Notes under the pieces: model-generated | The model's input: only the letters and a program-made list of their open reading frames with translations | The model's database searches: none | What the model was told of the DNA's origin: nothing | Translations under genes and position numbers: made by a program | Shown here: one piece after another, positions 1 to 9,240 of the stretch | How positions within the stretch are numbered: position 1 is the stretch's first letter | How the letters are laid out: each line of letters opens with the position of its first letter | Source of the DNA: Clostridium magnum DSM 2767 | GTDB taxonomy: Bacteria; Bacillota; Clostridia; Clostridiales; Clostridiaceae | Length of the DNA stretch: 64,000 nt | Direction: 5' to 3' | NCBI RefSeq assembly: GCF_001623875.1 | Contig: NZ_LWAE01000004.1 | Span: forward strand, 62,001 to 126,000

Positions 1-61
1 TTACGGTATTGTTACATAAGTATTACATTATTGTTTAATTTATTAACACATTGTAAATTAT

Positions 62-2053
62 TTATCTTCTCTTTCCTTTACTCTTACTATCTCTTCTGCT
101 AACACTCTTTCCTATACCCACAGTTTTTTCCTTGCCTTTACTTTGTTTTGCCACAGACTTATCTTTAACATTACCTCTTCTCCCCACAGAATTATCTTTG
201 CCTCTTGCTACTCTTGCTTTGCCTTTTCCACTACTATACTCTGCATTATTTCTACTTCCCCTTGGTCTTATTAAGCATTTTGGACCATATCCGATAAGAT
301 CTTCTCTGCCTGACTGTACTAAAGCTTCATATACTAAATCATATTTCTTAGGATCTCTATATTGAAGTAAAGCTCTTTGCATTGCTTTTTCGTGTTTACT
401 CTTAGGTATATATACTTCCTTCATAGTAAGAGGATCTAAACCAGTATAAAACATGGTTGTGGATAATGTTCCTGGTGTTGGATAAAAATCTTGAACTTGC
501 TCTGGTTGATAGTGAATATCTCTTAAGTATTCTGCTAATTCTATTGCATCTTTTAATGTACTTCCTGGATGACTGGACATTAGGTACGGTATAATGTATT
601 GTTTTTTTCCTACCTTCTCAGTAGTTTTATAAAATTTCTCCATGAACTTATCATAGGTTTTTCCTGCTGGTTTTCCCATAAACTTTAAAACCCTATGAGA
701 AACATGCTCCGGTGCTACTTTTAGCTGCCCACTTACATGATGCTTGATAAGTTCCTTTAAAAATATATCATTTTTATCTGCCATAATATAATCATATCTT
801 AATCCTGAACGTACAAAGACCTTTTTAACCTTAGGTAATTCTCTCAATTTCTCAAGCACCCTTAGGTACTCCATATGATCAACATCTAAGTTTTTGCAAG
901 GACTTGGATGTAGGCACTGTTTATTTTTACAAGCCCCAACTTTAAGTTGCTTTTTACAAGCAGGATATCTAAAGTTAGCGGTAGGACCTCCAACATCATG
1001 TATATATCCTTTAAAGTCTTCAAACTCAGTCATTTCCTTTGCTTCTTCTACTATGGACTCCTCACTTCTACTTTGCACAATTCTTCCTTGGTGAAAGGTT
1101 ATAGCACAAAAAGCACAACTTCCAAAGCATCCCCTTGAACTTACTATACTAAATTTAACCTCTTCTATAGCAGGTATTCCACCTAGCTTTTCATAAATAG
1201 GATGATAGTTTTTTTGGTAAGGCAAAGCATAAACTTTATCCAATTCCTCTCTTGTAAGAGGCATTTCCGGTCTATTCTGAACAACATACTTATCTGTATG
1301 CTTCTGGATTATAGTATTCCCTCTAACAGGGTCCTGTTCTTCATATTGTATTCTAAAAGCCTCTGCATATACCTTTTTATCTGCACAAACATCTTTATAA
1401 GATGGTATTTCAATATAGTCATATACCTCTTCTATATTATCTACAATATAACAGGTTCCTGGTACATGCCTGATATATTTTATGTCTAGACCGTTATTCA
1501 AGTTGTCTGCAATCTCAACTACTTGTCTTTCACTCATTCCATAAACCAATAAATCTGCTCCGCTATCAATTAATATGGATTTTCTTACTTTGTCACTCCA
1601 ATAATCATAATGAGCAAATCTTCTTAAACTTGCTTCTATTCCTCCAATCATAATAGGAATATGCTTAAAAGCTTCTCTTATCCTATTACAATAAACAATT
1701 GTAGCCCTATCAGGTCTTAATCCCATTTCTCCCCCTGGCGAATAAAAATCCTTATCCCTTCTCTTTTTACTCACCGTATAATGATTAACCATGGAATCCA
1801 TGTTTCCTGCATTCACCAAGAACCCCAGTCTAGGCTCACCTAATCTTTTAAAATCTTCTGCATCCTTCCAATTAGGCTGAGGTATTATCCCTACTTTATA
1901 TCCTGAATTTTCTAGAACTCTTGAAATAATAGCTGTTCCAAAACTGTGGTGATCCACATATGCATCTCCCGTAACTATAATAAAATCTAGCTGTTCCCAA
2001 CCTCTATCTATCATATCTTGCTTACTAATTGGCAAAAATTTATTATCTTTCAT
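62..2053 (-). CDS. ygiQ: YgiQ family radical SAM protein (UPF0313)
   Basis: The protein is about 663 residues and belongs to the large radical SAM family typified by E. coli YgiQ, whose substrate is unknown. The cluster-binding motif CFGSCAFC lies near residue 320, followed by TFHQGR, a family signature. The C-terminal 60 residues are a Lys/Ser/Arg-rich low-complexity tail, perhaps nucleic-acid binding. I start it at the ATG after AGAAGGTGG, three codons inside the longest frame, whose GTG lies in the ribosome binding site. It is transcribed alone behind a repeated leader motif (2190-2235) that overlaps the end of the upstream antiporter gene. Confidence 0.9.
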   Translation of the reverse strand: MKDNKFLPISKQDMIDRGWEQLDFIIVTGDAYVDHHSFGTAIISRVLENSGYKVGIIPQPNWKDAEDFKRLGEPRLGFLVNAGNMDSMVNHYTVSKKRRDKDFYSPGGEMGLRPDRATIVYCNRIREAFKHIPIMIGGIEASLRRFAHYDYWSDKVRKSILIDSGADLLVYGMSERQVVEIADNLNNGLDIKYIRHVPGTCYIVDNIEEVYDYIEIPSYKDVCADKKVYAEAFRIQYEEQDPVRGNTIIQKHTDKYVVQNRPEMPLTREELDKVYALPYQKNYHPIYEKLGGIPAIEEVKFSIVSSRGCFGSCAFCAITFHQGRIVQSRSEESIVEEAKEMTEFEDFKGYIHDVGGPTANFRYPACKKQLKVGACKNKQCLHPSPCKNLDVDHMEYLRVLEKLRELPKVKKVFVRSGLRYDYIMADKNDIFLKELIKHHVSGQLKVAPEHVSHRVLKFMGKPAGKTYDKFMEKFYKTTEKVGKKQYIIPYLMSSHPGSTLKDAIELAEYLRDIHYQPEQVQDFYPTPGTLSTTMFYTGLDPLTMKEVYIPKSKHEKAMQRALLQYRDPKKYDLVYEALVQSGREDLIGYGPKCLIRPRGSRNNAEYSSGKGKARVARGKDNSVGRRGNVKDKSVAKQSKGKEKTVGIGKSVSRRDSKSKGKRR

Positions 2054-2189
2054 GTTATCCACCTTCTTCTGTATCTACTTATAAATAAAGTATCGAATTG
2101 TTACTCAAATTACAATTATAACATCTTTCACGACATAATTCTTCAAAAAATTTATATTTTACTTTTTGTCATCCCATTGAAACTAAATA

Positions 2190-2235
2190 ACTTTATCCGA
2201 TGACTACCCCATCTGATTTAAGTTTCCACTTCATA
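2190..2235 (-). promoter_or_regulatory. Leader repeat, copy A (core GGTAGTCATCGGA)
   Basis: Read on the minus strand this contains GAAGTGGAAACTT, AATCAGATGG and GGTAGTCATCGGATAAAG. The same blocks occur upstream of genes at 5426 and 24887, and weaker versions elsewhere. This copy lacks a stretch of about 13 bases (around GTATTA.AGCG) that copies C and D carry. It overlaps the nhaC stop codon and precedes ygiQ. I cannot name the family; it could be a structured RNA leader or a short dispersed repeat. Confidence 0.55.
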
Positions 2236-2236
2236 A

Positions 2237-3607
2237 CTACCTTGTTATGTCTTTATACTGAAATTTGTACATATAAGCTATAAAAATAGTAATTATCGGA
2301 AACATATAACACAATATTGCATAGGGTGCATATGCAGCTGTAGATATACCAGTAATTATTAAAATAAATAATGAATTTACATTCCAAGGTATTAGAGGAG
2401 CAATGATAATTCCTGTATCTGATATAGTCCTAGCCAGAATATTATTTTTAATATCTAACTCCTTATACTTATTCTTTAGAAGCCCTCCTGGAAGTATTAC
2501 TCCAACAGTTTGATCACAGGCTATGGTTAATATACTACTTACAACACCGGTTTTTAAAATCACATCTCCCTTTGACCTTGCTTTTGATATTATTTTGTCT
2601 ATTATAGGCTTTATAAATCCAGTACCTTGAAAAATACTGCTTAAAGCAATGGCTCCCATTATTATTAATAGAACTTCAGTCATAGAAACAACTCCACCAC
2701 CAACTAATATTTTATTCAATTCACTTGAATTTGTATTTCCCTTATATCCAGTAAGTATTGCCAAAATAATATTTATAAAACTTAGTTTCTGGAAACTAAG
2801 GGCTATAACTATTCCTCCTATTAAGCTTAAGGATATCGCTTTAATTATTTTTACACCTAAAAAGGTTAATATAAAAATACCTACAGGAAATAATAATAAT
2901 AGTGGAGAAATAAAGAAGCTTTCTTTTATTGCTATTCCAAAGTAATCTAAGCTTGAACCATGAGAAGCTAAACTATATTTTTTCCCAATATAAAAATATA
3001 TTATTCCAGATATCAAATAGGTTGGAAGTAAGGTTGTACACATAGAAATTAACAAATTTTTATAGGATGTTCTTGTAGTTAACAATGTAAGATTTAGTAA
3101 TCCTGAGATTGGTGACATCTTATCTGACATAAATGCGCCTGATACAATAGCACCTAAAAGAATATAATCAGGAATTCCAAATATCCTTCCAACACCTAAC
3201 AATGCTATACCAATAGTACTAATTGCTCCAAGAGCTGATCCCATAAAAATCGCAAAAACTGTAGTAATTACAAAGGTTGCAAATAAGAAATTCATTCCCT
3301 GCATATACTTAAATCCATAGTATAACATAGATGGTATAACTCCAGATGATAACCATACAGGAATTGCTCCTCCAATCAGTAATATTAAAACAAATAATTC
3401 TTTACACTCAATAAGCCCATTTCTAATCATAATTACTAGTTCAGTTATAGAAAATCCCTCTCTTAAAAATAAAGCTGAAGATATAACTATACTAGCAAAA
3501 AAACTATAAAACAGGGATAACTTAAAAATTATACAACTTCCAATTGCTATAAGTGTAAAAGTGAATATAATCCATGTACTCTTTGCCGATATTTTATTTT
3601 TTTCCAT
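2237..3607 (-). CDS. nhaC: NhaC-type Na+/H+ antiporter
   Basis: A 456-residue integral membrane protein with about 11-12 hydrophobic segments, matching the NhaC antiporter family in length and pattern. The sections around GGAIPVWLSSGVIPSMLYYG and SGAFMSDKMSPISGLLNLT are typical of that family, which exchanges protons for sodium across the cytoplasmic membrane, sometimes coupled to organic acids. The ATG follows GGGGAGG at good spacing. It stands alone between the terminator of the upstream CBS-domain gene and ygiQ. The exact substrate cannot be told from sequence. Confidence 0.82.
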   Translation of the reverse strand: MEKNKISAKSTWIIFTFTLIAIGSCIIFKLSLFYSFFASIVISSALFLREGFSITELVIMIRNGLIECKELFVLILLIGGAIPVWLSSGVIPSMLYYGFKYMQGMNFLFATFVITTVFAIFMGSALGAISTIGIALLGVGRIFGIPDYILLGAIVSGAFMSDKMSPISGLLNLTLLTTRTSYKNLLISMCTTLLPTYLISGIIYFYIGKKYSLASHGSSLDYFGIAIKESFFISPLLLLFPVGIFILTFLGVKIIKAISLSLIGGIVIALSFQKLSFINIILAILTGYKGNTNSSELNKILVGGGVVSMTEVLLIIMGAIALSSIFQGTGFIKPIIDKIISKARSKGDVILKTGVVSSILTIACDQTVGVILPGGLLKNKYKELDIKNNILARTISDTGIIIAPLIPWNVNSLFILIITGISTAAYAPYAILCYMFPIITIFIAYMYKFQYKDITR

Positions 3608-3625
3608 CTAATCGCCTCCCCAAAA

Positions 3626-3675
3626 AATTATCCAATGACTACTCTTTCCAATACTTTTATATGTATTGAAGTTAC
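3626..3675 (-). promoter_or_regulatory. Leader repeat, degenerate copy B
   Basis: The minus strand reads AGTAACTTCAAT, then GTATTGGAAAGAGTAGTCATTGGATAA just before the nhaC ribosome binding site. It resembles the GGTAGTCATCGGATAA core found elsewhere but with several mismatches. Confidence 0.35.
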
Positions 3676-3681
3676 TTTTAT

Positions 3682-3722
3682 AAAAAAACTCTCAACCATA
3701 TCAACATATGGATGAGAGTTAA
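3682..3722 (-). terminator. Intrinsic terminator of the CBS-domain protein gene
   Basis: On the minus strand AACTCTCA pairs with TGAGAGTT, extended by a CCATAT/ATATGG inner stem, and is followed by seven T residues. It separates the gene ending at 3790 from nhaC. Confidence 0.8.
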
Positions 3723-3789
3723 AATTAATTACTTACATCTTCATTACTAAATCATACTTCATAGCAATTACTGATACATAACTCAAATT

Positions 3790-5094
3790 TTACTTCAAGG
3801 AAATTATCAATTCCTCTATTCTTTTTTCATTTACTTTTTCAATTTTAAATATCAGATTATCGTACTCGATGACACTATCATCATTTTCCTTAGGTATGGT
3901 TCCAAGAAGATTAACTACAAATCCTCCTATTGTATCTATATCGTCCGAAGGCAGCTTGATGTTTAAATTCTCATTAACTTCATCTATTGGTATCAACCCA
4001 TTAATTAGATAGCTGTTTGAGTCAACCTTTTTTATATAGTCTGTACACTCATCGTACTCATCAAATATATTTCCCATGATCTCTTCTATTAAATCTTCGA
4101 TTGTCACAATACCAGAAAAACCACCATACTCATCAATCAATATAGCCATATGGTTCTTAGTATTCTGTAACTCTCTAAACAAGGCATCTATATTTTTAGT
4201 TTCCGGAACAAAATACGCTGGTCTCAGCATTTCCTTTATATTTATACTTCTAATATCGCCATCTTTTAGTTTGAAAAACAAGTCTTTCATATATAAAACA
4301 CCAACAATATTATCTATATCATTTTCATAAACAGGTATTCTTGAATACTGTTCTTCCGATATTCTATTTATCTGTTCTTCAATTGGTGTATTTAATTCTA
4401 AAGCAAATACATTTCTTCTAGGTGTCATTATTTCTTTAGCCAATGTATCATCAAACTTAAATATACCATCTATCATGTCTTTTTCAATCTCGTTAATAAC
4501 TCCATTTTCCTCTCCAACCTTAATCATTGATCTTATTTCTTCCTCTGATACCTTTTCTTCAAGGTTGTCTAAATTTAGACCAAAGATTTTAACAAGTAAG
4601 TTTGTTGATGCAGTAAGCATTTTTACAAAAGGAGAGGCAATCTTAGAAACAAATATTATTGGTGTAACTGCAAACATAGCTATTTGTTCAGATTTTTGTA
4701 GTGCTATTCTTTTTGGAAATAACTCTCCAAATACCAATGTAATATATGCTAACAATATTGTTATAACAACAACTGCTATCTCATCACTTCCTGGTATGTT
4801 AAATCCTTCAAATATATAAGAAAGGTGCTTGGATATATTTGTTGCTGCAGAAGCGCTGGCCAAAAATCCTGCCAAAGTAATGCCTACTTGAATGGTAGCT
4901 AAGAATCTACTAGGTTCATTTAGTAGTTTTAGTAAATATTTTGCCTTTGAGCTGCCTTCTTCAGCAAGAAGACTAACTTTGTTTTTATTTATAGATACTA
5001 TAGCCATTTCTGAGGCTGCAAAGAAAGCATTCACTAAAACTAAAACTAAAATCAATAATAACTCTAGTAAAATGCTACTCGGACCACTGTCCAT
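3790..5094 (-). CDS. Hemolysin-family CNNM/CBS membrane protein (DUF21-CBS-CorC)
   Basis: A protein of about 434 residues with the standard CNNM architecture. An N-terminal DUF21 transmembrane domain (residues 1-190, with FFAASEMAIVSINKNK) is followed by two CBS domains (about 205-330, with IMTPRRNVFALE and MAILIDEYGGFSGIVTIEDL) and a C-terminal CorC/HlyC domain. Relatives are linked to Mg2+ efflux or homeostasis; the name hemolysin is historical. The ATG behind AAGGGGG is preferred to the TTG two codons upstream. It is monocistronic, with a strong terminator downstream. Confidence 0.88.
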   Translation of the reverse strand: MDSGPSSILLELLLILVLVLVNAFFAASEMAIVSINKNKVSLLAEEGSSKAKYLLKLLNEPSRFLATIQVGITLAGFLASASAATNISKHLSYIFEGFNIPGSDEIAVVVITILLAYITLVFGELFPKRIALQKSEQIAMFAVTPIIFVSKIASPFVKMLTASTNLLVKIFGLNLDNLEEKVSEEEIRSMIKVGEENGVINEIEKDMIDGIFKFDDTLAKEIMTPRRNVFALELNTPIEEQINRISEEQYSRIPVYENDIDNIVGVLYMKDLFFKLKDGDIRSINIKEMLRPAYFVPETKNIDALFRELQNTKNHMAILIDEYGGFSGIVTIEDLIEEIMGNIFDEYDECTDYIKKVDSNSYLINGLIPIDEVNENLNIKLPSDDIDTIGGFVVNLLGTIPKENDDSVIEYDNLIFKIEKVNEKRIEELIISLK

Positions 5095-5425
5095 TAACAA
5101 TTCCCCCTTACAAAAATAAGAAATATAAGTAGAATAAATTATAACATATATTTGTAAATTTGAAAAATGTCACTGACAATCATCCTAGACTTATAAAGTC
5201 CTTAATTGGCGTCTATAGTCAATTAAACATTCATCACATTAGATTTTTGCTCTCTTCTAAATTTTAAAAATATTAAATTTATAATACACAACATATATAT
5301 TTCAAAAATACTGTATAATATTTTTATAATTCAAAACCATATATATTGATGATGAAGTAGAAACTTCAATCAGATAGGCGTATTAAAGCGGGTAGTCATC
5401 GGAGAAAGTTAGGTGGTGATAATAA
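5095..5425. other. Divergent intergenic region
   Basis: This AT-rich spacer separates the minus-strand CBS-domain gene from the plus-strand thioredoxin-like gene. Its right end holds leader repeat copy C. A TGTATAAT sequence near 5311 could be the -10 box for the plus-strand gene, but I see no convincing -35. Nothing else is recognisable. Confidence 0.5.
5352..5406 (+). promoter_or_regulatory. Leader repeat, copy C
   Basis: Contains the hairpin GAAGTAGAAACTTC, then AATCAGATAGGCGTATTA and GGGTAGTCATCGGAGAAAG, ending about 10 bases before the AGGTGG ribosome binding site of the thioredoxin-like gene. It matches copy D (24910-24976, opposite strand) at nearly every base over about 40 positions. 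Confidence 0.6.
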
Positions 5426-5686
5426 ATGAAGACTGTATTTATGTTTATAACAGACTGGTGCCCTTACTGCAAACAGGCACTTTCTTTTATGGAAGATTTA
5501 AAAAAAGAACATCCTGAGTATGGGAATCTAGAAGTTAAAATAATCGATGAAGAACGTCAACCTGAAATAGCTAAACAATACGATTACTATTATGTTCCTA
5601 CATACTATGTTGATGGAGTAAAAGTACATGAAGGAGTTCCTTCTAGGGATATTGTACGTAAAGTATTTAAAGAAGCTAGCAAGTAA
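5426..5686 (+). CDS. Thioredoxin/glutaredoxin-like thiol protein
   Basis: A compact 86-residue thioredoxin-fold protein with the redox motif WCPYC at residues 12-16 and a cis-Pro region at VPTYYVDG. The CPYC pair is glutaredoxin-like. It presumably reduces disulfides or exchanges thiols in the cytoplasm; no partner is evident nearby. It is one of very few plus-strand genes here. It has a strong AGGTGG site and sits behind leader repeat copy C. A bidirectional terminator follows. Confidence 0.85.
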   Translation: MKTVFMFITDWCPYCKQALSFMEDLKKEHPEYGNLEVKIIDEERQPEIAKQYDYYYVPTYYVDGVKVHEGVPSRDIVRKVFKEASK

Positions 5687-5718
5687 TCTCAACCTTCAAC
5701 ATTTAATTCCATATAATA

Positions 5719-5757
5719 AAGAGAGTGTTTCATTTGCCTTTGAAACACTCCCTAAAA
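5719..5757. terminator. Bidirectional terminator
   Basis: GAGTGTTTCA pairs with TGAAACACTC. The plus-strand copy is followed by CTAAAAAATTC and the minus-strand copy by TCTTTATT. It serves the converging thioredoxin-like gene and the first aor-moaD operon. Its sequence is related to the terminator after thiF at 13351-13390, so it is part of the duplicated cassette. Confidence 0.7.
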
Positions 5758-5800
5758 AATTCTTTAATTTTATGCAACAGAAACTATATTATACTTTATA

Positions 5801-5830
5801 TCATTTCATATTTCTGATGTATCGTTCTAT
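5801..5830 (-). pseudogene. Remnant of thiF/moeB (first 9 codons)
   Basis: Directly after the first moaD, at the same spacing as in the second cassette, the frame reads I-E-R-Y-I-R-N-M-K-stop. The intact gene at 13404-14090 begins M-E-R-Y-S-R-N-M-K. The start codon has become ATA and everything after codon 9 is missing until the shared terminator. This shows that the first cassette once carried thiF and lost it by an internal deletion. Confidence 0.7.
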
Positions 5831-5832
5831 CT

Positions 5833-6057
5833 TTAGCCGCCTCCTACTGGAGGAAATAATGATAACACATCATTATCTTTTAAAACAGTATTTAATTTTC
5901 CATCTCTTCCGTTTATAAGAAGTATAGCCACCTCTTCTTCATCTATTTTAAGCATTTTAACAACATCCCTTGGAGTTGTATCCTCATTAAAATCTAAAAA
6001 ATACTTTTTTTCTCTTCTATCTCTAAATGTTGCAAACAGCCTTACTTCAAGCTTCAT
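5833..6057 (-). CDS. MoaD/ThiS-like ubiquitin-fold sulfur carrier (copy 1)
   Basis: A 74-residue ubiquitin-fold protein ending in the Gly-Gly tail (PPVGGG) that is adenylated and thiocarboxylated in this family. It lies 15 bp downstream of aldehyde oxidoreductase copy 1 and is almost identical to the protein at 14093-14317. MoaD-like proteins beside aor genes are thought to serve the tungsten-pterin cofactor. Its activating enzyme (ThiF/MoeB type) is lost here, so it must rely on the copy at 13404. Its exact sulfur acceptor is inferred. Confidence 0.85.
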   Translation of the reverse strand: MKLEVRLFATFRDRREKKYFLDFNEDTTPRDVVKMLKIDEEEVAILLINGRDGKLNTVLKDNDVLSLFPPVGGG

Positions 6058-6072
6058 ACTGTCCTCCCTGAT

Positions 6073-7896
6073 TTAGATTTTTCCAATATAATCTTCTAAT
6101 CCAAGCTTCTTTAAAGTTTCTTCTGTAGGAATACCATTAGCATCCCATCCTCTTACTGAATAATATTCAGGTAGTAGCACGCCTAATTTATGAACATATC
6201 CTTTGGATGGCCCTTCTTCAACTGGTTCCTCAAGCAATCTTTTTGGAAGAGTATCCTGTGAACTATCTATACCTGCCTTTAAGTTAAATATTTTTTCTAA
6301 AGTCCATATTCTATCTCCAGCTGCCATTAAAGATTCCATATCATGTAATTCTCCACCAACTACTGCATTATACAAATCAACATAATCTTGTACACCAAAA
6401 CCGAATGTTGTGAAAACACATAATCCAAGGGAATCTATAACTGCTGTTAAGTCATGGAATACTTTAGCATATGCTGCTTTTCCCTCTAGTGAAAATCTAT
6501 CAAGCTTTTCTGGGTATCCAAGTATTTCAGGACTTATCATATATCCTTTAATATGACAGCCTCCTCTATTATTAACAGCATAAGTTATACCATGACCCTG
6601 TGCCCCTCTTGGATCGTACGCTGGAAGTTCTTGTTTTTTAACAGTCATTGAATACTCAGGCACACCATAGGATTCACATAGTCTATATGATCCATCTGTC
6701 ATCTTAGCTCCAAATCCTTCTCTAAGTCCCATTTTCTTTACCCATTCAACCATGGACTTAGCATCTCCCCAATTAAGTGATAACCCATCTGCAGCTATTT
6801 CTTCATCCTTAATGTAACCTCTTTGATAGAGTTCCATAGCTGCTGCAATAGTTGCCCCTGCTGAAATTGTATCTAATCCATATTCATTACATAACATATT
6901 TGCTACATTTATAGCATTTAAATCATATACATCGCAATCAGCTCCGAATGACCATAGTGTTTCGTATTCTGGTCCTCCACATTCAGTTCCATCTTCAAGT
7001 TTTACCCATCTTCCACAGGCAATTGGACATCTATAACAAGCATTTTTTCTAACCAGACAATCCTTAGTCATAGTTTCTCCACTAACCTTATCTGCCTCAT
7101 CTGTATAGGATTTCTGAAAGTTTCTTACAGGATTCATACCATTTTCATTGATTATATTAACAAGAACAGCTGTACCATAGGTTGGTAACCCTCCACCAGC
7201 TACTGGATCTTTTCTTAGGATATTTGTCTTCTCAAGTGCTACAGCTTTTACTTTATCTGCATCAAATAATTGCACTTTTCCACTGCCTTTTACAACTATA
7301 GCTTTTAAATTTTTTGAACCCATAACAGCTCCAACACCACCACGACCTGCTGTTCTATCAACCTCATTCATAACCGCTGACATAAGTGATAAATTTTCTC
7401 CAGCTGGTCCTATACATAAAACCTTAGCCTTTGAGTCATTTTCATGCTGAAGGGTTTCTGTAGTTTCTTCTGTTAGCTTTCCCCAAACATGAGAAGCATC
7501 TCTAAATTCTACTTTATCATCTACTATATTTACATAAACTTTATTATCTGATTTACCTTCAACAATGATCATATCGTATCCAGCCATCTTTAATTCTGCT
7601 CCCCATTTTCCACCTGAGTTTGAAATGGCAATAGCTCCTGTTAAAGGTGATTTAGTAACTACCATAAATCTTCCGCTTGTTGGAACAGGTGCTCCTGTAA
7701 GCGGTCCTGCTGCTATAATAAATTTGTTATCAGGTGATAACGGATCTACCTGTGGATCTACTTCATCAAGTAAAGTTTTTACACCTAATCCTCTTGATCC
7801 TATAAATTTTTTAGCCTGATCAATGTTTAATTCTTCTACAGAAGAAGTTAGGTTAGTTAAATTAAGTCTTAATACTTTCCCATTATATCCATACAT
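6073..7896 (-). CDS. aor: Tungsten aldehyde:ferredoxin oxidoreductase (copy 1)
   Basis: A 607-residue protein of full family length. AOR enzymes oxidise aldehydes to acids with ferredoxin, or run in reverse, using a bis-pterin tungsten cofactor and one [4Fe-4S] cluster. Seen here: the N-terminal domain with GSRGLGVKTL and SGGKWGAELK, the cluster-ligand motif CYRCPIACGRW near residue 290, and a fourth Cys near the C-terminal CVFTTFG. It is about 90% identical to the protein at 14333-16156. Expression is probably from a sigma-A promoter at 7959-7987, unlike copy 2. moaD follows in the same operon. Confidence 0.95.
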   Translation of the reverse strand: MYGYNGKVLRLNLTNLTSSVEELNIDQAKKFIGSRGLGVKTLLDEVDPQVDPLSPDNKFIIAAGPLTGAPVPTSGRFMVVTKSPLTGAIAISNSGGKWGAELKMAGYDMIIVEGKSDNKVYVNIVDDKVEFRDASHVWGKLTEETTETLQHENDSKAKVLCIGPAGENLSLMSAVMNEVDRTAGRGGVGAVMGSKNLKAIVVKGSGKVQLFDADKVKAVALEKTNILRKDPVAGGGLPTYGTAVLVNIINENGMNPVRNFQKSYTDEADKVSGETMTKDCLVRKNACYRCPIACGRWVKLEDGTECGGPEYETLWSFGADCDVYDLNAINVANMLCNEYGLDTISAGATIAAAMELYQRGYIKDEEIAADGLSLNWGDAKSMVEWVKKMGLREGFGAKMTDGSYRLCESYGVPEYSMTVKKQELPAYDPRGAQGHGITYAVNNRGGCHIKGYMISPEILGYPEKLDRFSLEGKAAYAKVFHDLTAVIDSLGLCVFTTFGFGVQDYVDLYNAVVGGELHDMESLMAAGDRIWTLEKIFNLKAGIDSSQDTLPKRLLEEPVEEGPSKGYVHKLGVLLPEYYSVRGWDANGIPTEETLKKLGLEDYIGKI

Positions 7897-7958
7897 AGTG
7901 TAAAACCCCCCTAAAAATCAAAATTCTTAATATTTGTACATTAATCACTGTATCTACA

Positions 7959-7987
7959 ATATTATATTCTTCGACTGTCTTTGTCAA
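7959..7987 (-). promoter_or_regulatory. Sigma-A promoter of aor copy 1
   Basis: On the minus strand TTGACA (7982-7987) is followed after 17 bases by TAATAT (7959-7964), or after 15 by TATAAT. It lies about 65-90 bp upstream of the aor start. Confidence 0.6.
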
Positions 7988-8156
7988 TATTCGTTAAGCA
8001 CTATCTTTAAATTGTTTACATAAATAAAGAAATCACTTAAAAATTGAATAAAAAAATTAAAAAAACAGTATTTTTTGAACAAGTGCTGTTAGACTATAAT
8101 GAATATGCGGTATCACACCACCCCCAAATTAAAAATAAGATATTTTATAAAATTTA

Positions 8157-8197
8157 TTGACATTGACATTGACATTGATATCTAGCTGTATTATTAT
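8157..8197 (+). promoter_or_regulatory. Promoter with tandem TTGACA hexamers
   Basis: TTGACA occurs three times back to back (8157-8174) followed by TTGATA. The third copy stands exactly 17 bases from TATTAT (8192-8197), giving a consensus sigma-A promoter. It points toward the decayed plus-strand genes at 8262-9127, so it now probably drives no intact gene. Confidence 0.5.
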
Positions 8198-8261
8198 AGA
8201 TGATTATATAGTTATATAAATAGCTATATAATATATTTTATACGTTTTTATTTGTCCTTAA

Positions 8262-8465
8262 GTGAAAGAGGAATTATCGGAGTATTTCGTAAAATACGTT
8301 GATGTTGTAACTATCTCCATTGATGGATTATTTGATAAGTACGAAAAAATAAGAGGAATAAATTTAGCTTTAATTGTGAAAAACATAGGTATTCTTAATA
8401 AGGTGAAAAATAAGTTTTCCTCTAAAACATCACTTATAGATATACAATTCCACCTATGCTTTTAA
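8262..8465 (+). pseudogene. Radical SAM-like fragment
   Basis: The 67-residue frame contains VDVVTISIDGLFDKYEKIRG, which resembles the central strand of radical SAM proteins of the PqqE/NirJ group. The cysteine motif and both ends are absent and no good ribosome binding site precedes it. I read it as a fragment of a decayed gene. The family assignment rests on about 20 residues. Confidence 0.35.
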
Positions 8466-8536
8466 TAAATTCAAGCTTACTAGCGGATCCATTACCCTTA
8501 GAAAAAACATTAAGTAAAATCCTTTAATATTATTTT

Positions 8537-8652
8537 TTAAGTTTCAGCAATAACTTTACCAGTTTCAGTCAAATCATATCCTCCGATACCCTCAAGTTCC
8601 ATTTTAAATTCTTCTGATCGAATAATTTCTATTAGCGCTTCAAAGGGTGTTT
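8537..8652 (-). pseudogene. C-terminal remnant of a MoeA/periplasmic-binding fusion
   Basis: The minus strand encodes FEALIEIIRSEEFKMELEGI followed by GGYDLTETGKVIAET and a stop. This matches the extreme C-terminus of the MoeA-substrate-binding fusion at 17972-19879 (KSSEFLKELDKLGGYDYSD). Only about 35 codons survive; the upstream part is replaced by the plus-strand exporter remnant, so a deletion junction lies near 8650. Confidence 0.55.
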
Positions 8653-9127
8653 AGGAGGTCTTATTGGTTTAGGGGGAGCAGAATTCAGATTACCTATATT
8701 AGTAGGTATTTTTAAGTATTCTGCCCATAGATCTGTTGCTCTCAATTTAGCTGTCAGTCTTGTAACAATACTATCTTCACTATGCTTTAGATTACCTAAA
8801 ACCAACGCAAACAGTATATTACCCTTATGGACATTAATACTTACTATGACATTAGGCTCCATATCGGGTTCATATATAGGAGCACACTTTTCAAAACGAA
8901 TAACAGAAAACTCTTTAAAAAAAGTAATACTGACTCTTCTTGTAGCTATTGGGTTATTATTAATTATTGAAGGGCTTCATCCTATAACCTCTAGTGATAG
9001 ACAATATAATCTTTCAATTTTATTTTTAATTCTTGCCATAACTCCAGGCCTTGGTATAGGATTTATAAGCAGTTTATTGGGGGTTGCAAATAATGTCCAT
9101 ATTATAACTCAATTAGCCAGTATCTAA
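8636..9127 (+). pseudogene. TauE/SafE (TSUP) exporter pseudogene
   Basis: The frame reads CLGGLIGLGGAEFRLPILVG, then KYSAHRSVALNLAVSLVT and LGSISGSYIGAHFSKRI, all characteristic of the TSUP/TauE sulfite exporter family. It opens directly after a TAG with no start codon, lacks the first helix and ends early in SSLLGVANNVHI, where intact relatives continue for another 80 or so residues. About 163 of roughly 240-250 codons remain. Confidence 0.7.
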
Positions 9128-9142
9128 AATCATTTTTACCTT

Positions 9143-9240
9143 CTAATCTTTAGTATATTCACTAATTTCAGTTCTTTTATTATTTAATAAAACAAAAATT
9201 ATGAATGCTATAATCTCAGTTATAGCTGTAAAAGCTATAA
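9143..9240 (-). pseudogene. C-terminal remnant of a membrane protein
   Basis: A minus-strand frame runs INFIAFTAITEIIAFIIFVL then LNNKRTEISEYTKD and a stop. It looks like the last transmembrane helix and tail of a transporter, possibly of the major facilitator type. It overlaps the last codons of the helicase gene in another frame. The rest of the gene is missing. Confidence 0.35.

Noticed and set aside
8101..8120. Sigma-54 promoter upstream of aor copy 1 (minus-strand TGGTGTGATACCGC)
   Set aside because: GG and GC are 9 bases apart, one too few, and a good sigma-A promoter lies closer to the gene.
8632..8862. Minus-strand 76-residue ORF
   Set aside because: It is the shadow of the TSUP pseudogene, whose plus-strand frame gives clear family motifs.
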